Of a stretch of 64,000 bases of DNA, positions 58,534 to 64,000 are shown piece by piece. Source of the DNA: Dendrocalamus latiflorus (Eukaryota; Streptophyta; Magnoliopsida; Poales; Poaceae); the NCBI GenBank assembly GCA_017311315.1, contig CM029613.1, forward strand, positions 1,853,749-1,917,748, given 5' to 3'. The position numbers were made by a program, and so were the translations under genes. Below the pieces are notes generated by a model that worked only from the letters and a program-made list of their open reading frames with translations, was not told the origin of the DNA and did no database searches. Numbering within the stretch: position 1 is the first letter of the stretch; each line of letters begins with the position of its first letter.

Positions 58534-60119
58534 AGATCTATATATACGTGACACAAGTAAAATTGATAACCGTAATAGTTTAACAGTTTCAGAATTTGGT
58601 AAATGGGGATTGTCGATTGGAGTTGGAGAGAGTAGAAGGGGGAGTAACTCTGCAAATAGGCTGGCCAGCTGGTGACACAAGGCGAGCCATTAAGGCCTAG
58701 ACACAAGGGCACGGCCTATCAAGGTGAAGCACAGTCCATGATGCAGTTTGCCTGAAAACCGCTGATTAGAATCGCTGTCGACGGAAGGGGTACATAGAGA
58801 TTCAACAGTGGCTCGCCGGTGAGCCGTCCAGGATCGTCGGCGGTGGATTCGCCCCTGGAAAAGAGGGAGCAGCATGACATGGCAGTCAAACAGAAAGCCC
58901 ATTCGATCCCTTTTCCCATGTCCTTCTCCATGTAATGTCCATCTCTCCCTGCTCCAAAATACAGGTGTACACATGCTGCATAGGCCAGTAGGCCGAACAT
59001 AACAAACCGTATACTATCAACACCCCCACTCAGTTTATCCCTTTTGTTTATCAACCCCAACGTGCCTCGGAAGCCGTGCAAGTGCGTTTTGCATTCCCCA
59101 CAAACATGCCTCCCATTCTCTCTGTCCCCGTCCCCATAAGGCCATAACCATTGTTAAACCGATCGCTTTCTCTTCGTCTATCCTTGCAGGCATGTGAGTG
59201 GCTTTGTATATAAGAACCACTCTTTCCTCTGCCTTGCATGCTTCTGCTCCTTCTTGCTCTCCCACTAAGCTCCCTCTTTGGAAGAACCGGGCTGCCTTGT
59301 CCAAATGGAGTTCAGTGCTAGCTCGAGAAGTAATGCTTGGCCAATGTGTGGAGATACAGGCGAGGAGCCGAAAGGAAGGCCGCACAGATAGGAGAAGCGT
59401 GCGTTTGGCTCCCACTGCCGGTTAGCTCTCTGTTTGTTCCATGAGTTGAGCATGAGGAGGAAGACGCAGATGGTGTGAGCTTGTGGGGAATTGAGGCTTC
59501 ATGGTCCGAGATATATATATCTCTAGGTATCTCAATTAGTATCTACTAATTAGTGTTCCTAGCTAGATCATTTTTCTTCTTTTTATCTTTCTTTTATCTT
59601 CTTTTTTGCTATTTTGAGAGGCTGTAAGTTCGGTGTTCTTGGCTAGAGGCTTGGGTGTTACCATGTTAGAGATCTCAATGACCTTCTGAGTAACGTAATA
59701 ACAGTGCTGGAGGTAGCCTCAAGCTGGGAATACATCGGTTACACTTTGTAATGCATGTAATCTCTCTGTTTTTGCATATTGTGTTCGCTATTGTTAGAAA
59801 CCTATATACCCCAACGTATTTATGCTGCCTTCCTCTCTGTGATGACTTGATGCGAGCACACTGGTTGCAATCTGCAATGCGTTTCGTTGATCTCTCTTTC
59901 TTTGCATGGAACCCATCCCAAATTCGTCTGCAGAAACGAATGAGTTTGGTCCAGCCCTTTGGGACAAATGCGTGAAACTTTTTTAAAAAGAAAATTACTG
60001 TACAGTCACGATTAGTTGAAACTGCAGACTTAGAACCAACTAAATGCAGAAGCATTGCAGATTTGGGACAGGGGCGTGAAATTTCCAAATACACTAGTTT
60101 TCTTTCACTTGGTATAAAA
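58534..60119. other. Spacer with a TATA-bearing possible transcript at about 59200
   Basis: At 59201-59215 'tttgtatataagaacc' precedes a C/T-rich leader and a 75-codon frame (59198-59425) with no known domain. Overlapping minus frames are no better. No recognised microRNA sequence was found. The rest is non-coding. Confidence 0.35.
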
Positions 60120-60364
60120 GCTTGGAAGAATTGCGCATTCTTCTGAATTCAAATGTGCTTAATTTCCCTATTGATGGAAAAAGTAGCCCATATGTTCGGA
60201 AGCTTAGTCTTTTCAGTTTTTTTCATAGTCCTTTAGCTCTCTTTCTTGTTATTGTATGCTCCTCAGTTATGAGGCTTTGAGCCTAAGAGCTCGTGTAACC
60301 TTTGGCTGTATATATCCCTCATGGATATAGAGGCCGGATTTTATATCCTTTATCTAAAAAATAT
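60120..60364 (+). mobile_element. LINE 3' tail, 5'-truncated
   Basis: The end reads 'ggatatagaggccggatttt' then 'atcctttatctaaaaaa', the usual 3' end of grass LINEs. Only the last 150-250 bp remain, without coding sequence. Confidence 0.6.
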
Positions 60365-61267
60365 GACAGAACAACTGAAGGTCTAATTTGCACTCGCAGG
60401 TTGTTGCCACAGTAAGGGGTCAGAGCCGTTCTGGCTTCTGGAGCCTAACGATCGATGCATCTACGCAATGCGCGCAACGCAACCCATCTGCTTCACTCTA
60501 TGGAGTAGTACTCGCGCAGATGCTCAAGGTCCAGAGCACTAGCGTTGCATAGAACAGACCAGACTAGGCTAAGGCTAGGCAGGCAGGCGAGGGAGGCAAC
60601 GCTAGTGCTCTGTGACTAGCGGTGCCTTGTCTTCTGCCTCCTCGAAACTCTTGGCTGTTAATGGTTGGTGCAGGGAATATTCAGCGGCTGCGCACGGGTC
60701 TAACGCATGCGACGCCTGTGCCGTGCAGCTCTGCTCTGCTCGCTCGCTCGGCTTCATGCTTTTGCTTTTAGCTGCTGTGACAGCACTCGCCCGCCCGGTG
60801 CTGCTGCTGGTGGTGGCCTTGGCCCTTGGGATGATGGATGGAGACGGATAGAAACGCAACAGCGAGCAGCAGCAGCAGCAGCAGCAGCAGGGCGTGTCCT
60901 CTTATCCCCGTCCTGTTGTTATCTTGTCCGGCCTCTGCCCCGCCCCTGTGCGTACGCGTCGTGCCCGTGAGAGCGACCCAGAGGGACGGTTTTTTCTCCG
61001 TGGCTCACGAGCTCTCCTCGGCCATTTTGGCTCGGACGGTCTGTTAGATTTTAACTTCACTTGCACTTCGGTTTTTTTTACAGTAAGCTCGTGACCCGTT
61101 ATCGGCGGCGAGATATGCAGGCGGGCTGCAAGGTGGCCATCTAACGACGAACGTTCGGATCCATCGTCCGTGTCTTTGGATTGGGCCTTTTTGTCGATTC
61201 GGTGACAGGTTGACGCCGGCAAAAGTGTGCTGAGAAACATGGTGATGGCCGTTGGAGGTTGGTGTTT
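60365..61267. other. GC-rich spacer, no firm gene
   Basis: Frames of up to 112 codons overlap on both strands. One (60612-60851) has a hydrophobic segment, SLGFMLLLLAAVTALARP, but no homologue that I know. A CAG/GCA microsatellite lies at 60863-60890. Confidence 0.35.
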
Positions 61268-61275
61268 GACACCAA

Positions 61276-61837
61276 TAGAGATGGCAATGGGTACCCAATA
61301 CCCGAATACCCGACGGGTTTTACCCGATAAAGAGACGGGTATGGAAAATTTTATGTACCCATGGGTACGTTATTGGGCGAAATCCTCTACCCGCCGGGTA
61401 GGCGGGTGCGGGTGTGGGTATATACTACCCATACCCGCCTACCCGCGGGTAATGAATACCCGCATTAGACAACTAGACATCCCACTCAAATGTTAATTTT
61501 ATTATCTACTTGTTGTTGATTGTTTATTTGTTTGTCATATGTTGATATGGTCATGTCAAGTATGTTTATGTGATGTACTAATTTTGATCATTAGACGCTT
61601 TTGTGCTTGGCATGTATGATTAATGAATGTCTAAATTGATGATATTCTTATGTGTTGAACCGGATATGCTTGCGGGTACGGGTTACCCGTCGGGTAGTAA
61701 TATCCGCGCGGGTACGGGTATGGGTAAATTTTCCTACCCGCGTGCGGATACGGGTAACCCGACGGGTAAATTTACACCTAGCGGGTACGGGTATGGAATG
61801 GCAATACCCGATGGGTATTTACCCATTGCCATCTCTA
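61276..61837. mobile_element. hAT-type MITE with perfect 8-bp target duplication
   Basis: The inverted ends are TAGAGATGGCAATGGGTA and TACCCATTGCCATCTCTA. The flanks are GACACCAA on both sides (61268-61275 and 61838-61845). Subterminal regions are full of CGGGTA/TACCCG words on both strands. 562 bp, no transposase. Confidence 0.93.
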
Positions 61838-61845
61838 GACACCAA

Positions 61846-62585
61846 CGAGGCTTTGTTCTTAAATACTGTGGCTTTCGGTTAAAATGGTATTATAACAGTT
61901 GTTATATTTTTCTAAAGTATTCAGTTAAAGGAAAATAAAAAACATCATTATATTTTCACTGATAACGCAAAGGGAAAAAGAAAAAAACATTAAGAATCTA
62001 ACACATTACAAACAGTTTTTATCTTCTGAAAACTATAAATTATCGCTGTTTGGAACGGGCCTAACTGGCTACAGTATGCCTCTAATTCTTCTTCGTGATC
62101 TGTGCATGATGCTCGGACAACACCACAGGATGGTGTGTGGGACACAAGAAAATATTTGGAGTGTTGGAACCGGCGACAGCCCTAGAACAAGAGAATGATC
62201 ATAGCAAATATATAAGCACAGAAGAGATACGAAGATTTGTTAACGAAGTTCTACAATGATTACATTCTTGGGAGCCGAATCACGGTGGCTCTGTTCGTAT
62301 GAAGAGTTTCTTTTTATAATTATGGTTACAAGAGGTCGACAATATATATTTATATACCAATTACACGTTCGGCTTGGGTTCATAATTTGTGCGACGCTTT
62401 GCTTTTTCGGACACAATTCCTCCCTTTGCATATATACGAGGAACATCAACATATACGAGGAACATCAACATGGAGTCGTCACTTGTGAGTACTATTTTTT
62501 TTTACACTTTAACTAGTATATACGATGTTTACTGATGAGCCAACGCTTTCACTGTAAGTGCACAAGGAATAGTAGTACTAGGTAG
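61846..62585. other. Spacer, possible LTR remnant
   Basis: 'gttggaaccggcgacagccc' and 'gaagatttgttaacgaagttc' at 62163-62250 resemble LTR-type wording. A 17-bp unit ('atatacgaggaacatcaac') is doubled at about 62433-62469. No gene. Confidence 0.3.
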
Positions 62586-62787
62586 GTTCTTTTCGGCTAT
62601 GGCTTCCTTATAAATGTAGCTTATGGTTTTTGGCCCTAGCGCGAGTGCTTACATGAACAAGTTGAATGCCTATAAGCTGCTTAAAAGATATTGTTCCAAT
62701 AAGACACTTCAAAATGGCGCCAGAGAAATCGTCTCGTTTATTTATTTGAGATAAATCATAAGGTATAAGTCGTAAGCTGAAAAGAAC
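62586..62787. mobile_element. MITE with GTTCTTTTCGGCT inverted ends
   Basis: The ends are GTTCTTTTCGGCT and AGCTGAAAAGAAC (one mismatch). The interior 'cttataaatgtagcttatgg' and 'gataaatcataaggtataag' relate it to the pair at 27815-28165. Confidence 0.7.
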
Positions 62788-63794
62788 TCCGCCGTTACAT
62801 TGCCACTAATAGGTGTGGTTAACCTGAATGAATGCAGGCTTGGGGCATATTCTGCACTAAGCAACTAAAGTTGGTTTTGCCCTAAAAAATTGTTGTTAGT
62901 TTTAATCACAGTATTAAAGTCATTGTGTCCTTTTTCCATGTGACTTACGACAAATCTCAGAACGGGGAGTGCTAATTTCTGCCTTTCTGATAATTTGCCC
63001 TTCTAATCTTTGCTGATGAAATGATGTTACTACTTACTAGCATGCTCGATTGCTTTCATCCTCTGTAACATTTATTTTCTTTCACTCTTCATAAGTATTT
63101 CGTTTAATTTCATCGTTCCTTTCAGTAATGCTAGAGATGTAGTGTGATGTACTCCAAGCCGTTGCTGCCACAGTGCCACCGCGATGGTCCAGGGCTGAAG
63201 ACGCTCTACGCATGAGCCACACGGGGACAGGGCAAACTAGCCGGATAGGTCGTTAGGTTCAGTCCCAAGTGTGCGCTGTACAGTGTATGCTAGAAAGATC
63301 ATGCGTGCATAGGCGCATGGGTGCAGATCTGAGCAGGCCAACGCAGGGGAGTCAATGGTTTACATGTGGGCAAGAGGGCAAAGCTACTAGTATTAACAGG
63401 AGCGCTACAGATATGTTGCAACAAACGCGCAGCAGGGCACGGAGTGGCATGGACTGCCGGCGGCCGTCGCCGCTGCATCTGTAGCGCCAGCAGCAGAGCC
63501 GGCAGCGGCTACGCGATGTGGTCTCCATCGAGCAGTGCCGCTCATGGAAGCTCTCTGCATAATTGCAATGGACAGGAAGGGAATAGAGCTCAGCTTTGAC
63601 TTGGCAGAGCATCTGCAGAGGTAGAAGTAAACTGCATCATTTTTCCGTGTCAAGACTCTTAAGAGCGCCTTGCTGCTAGTCTACTAGTACATTGTTCAAT
63701 GAAAAGCCCGAAGTGTTACTCGTGAACAGATCACTGATCGTAGCAAATGTTTTTCGTTTCCATCGTGTGTTACGGAGGAGGTAAGCGCCGCTCA
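62788..63794. other. Spacer, no gene recognised
   Basis: Short overlapping frames. A GC-rich patch at 63410-63530 has 'cggcggccgtcgccgctgc' but no domain. Confidence 0.3.
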
Positions 63795-64000
63795 GTTCAT
63801 CTGAAATAAGTTAGCTTATAATTTATTTTATATTATAGCTAATTTATTTTGTACAGTAACTGATGATGATTTATTTAATGTAATTAAATTTAAACAATTT
63901 AAAAATAAAAAACATATTCCATCACAAATAATGCAAATGAATATAAGAAAAAAAGCTAAAAATAAAATTAAGAAATAATGAACTAGAATCTAAAATCTTA
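63795..64000. mobile_element. MITE, family A copy 5, cut by the window end
   Basis: Shows 'gtaattaaatttaaacaatt', 'aaaataaaaaacatattcc' and 'aatgcaaatgaatataag', in the same order as copies 1 and 2. Confidence 0.5.

Noticed and set aside
59198..59425. Possible microRNA precursor or small-peptide gene after a TATA box
   Set aside because: I compared the stretch with conserved plant microRNAs that I know and found no match, and no long hairpin is obvious. The 75-codon frame has no known domain.

Overview
The window is nuclear DNA from a flowering plant, almost certainly a grass (Poaceae). It has large introns, GC-rich first exons, dense nested transposable elements (Tourist- and Stowaway-like MITEs, a hAT MITE, LTR retrotransposons of several kinds, LINE tails, a SMART-type mini LTR element), and plant-type versions of conserved eukaryotic genes. 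I cannot fix the species from the sequence alone. No organellar, bacterial or viral segment, tRNA, rRNA or CRISPR array was recognised.

Left part (1-13.5 kb). The window opens inside a non-autonomous LTR retroelement packed with palindromic tandem repeats (1-1897). Next come the last two exons of a histone chaperone ASF1 gene (2657-3295, +), whose first exon is not in the window, and a complete three-exon EMC6 gene on the minus strand (6470-8984). A frameshifted B3-domain (REM-like) pseudogene lies at 11797-12497. TE remnants and tandem repeats fill the spaces. A long AT microsatellite lies at 13551-13662.

Centre (15-28 kb). One 12.3-kb Ty3/gypsy chromovirus-type LTR retrotransposon (15345-27668, minus) has 3.56-kb LTRs that look almost identical, yet its gag-pol is broken by many stops and frameshifts. 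It is flanked by MITEs, a GC-rich stretch and a small Helitron-like element.

Right of centre (30-48 kb). A complete 12-exon gene for base-exchange phosphatidylserine synthase (30611-35337, +; 423 codons) is followed by a LINE 3' fragment. Next is a second, more complete copy of the palindromic-repeat LTR element (36239-39936), then a deleted Ty1/copia element (39990-42880), then a decayed cyclin-D1-binding-protein-like gene (42923-45425). The 3' exons of that pseudogene are bracketed by a 545-bp direct repeat. Two Tourist-like MITEs follow back to back.

Right end (49-64 kb). A Tourist-like MITE is split by a 1761-bp TIR element that carries an intron-containing fragment of a host gene. Further on are an LTR-like block, a repeat-rich TE region with two tandem arrays, a Stowaway-like MITE, a 227-bp SMART-like element, a LINE tail, a hAT MITE with a perfect 8-bp target duplication, and more MITE remnants.

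Only two genes look complete and intact here (EMC6 and the phosphatidylserine synthase), plus the 3' part of ASF1. EMC6 and the synthase both act at the ER membrane, but they are far apart, on opposite strands, and not visibly co-regulated. The rest is repeats, pseudogenes and spacer.
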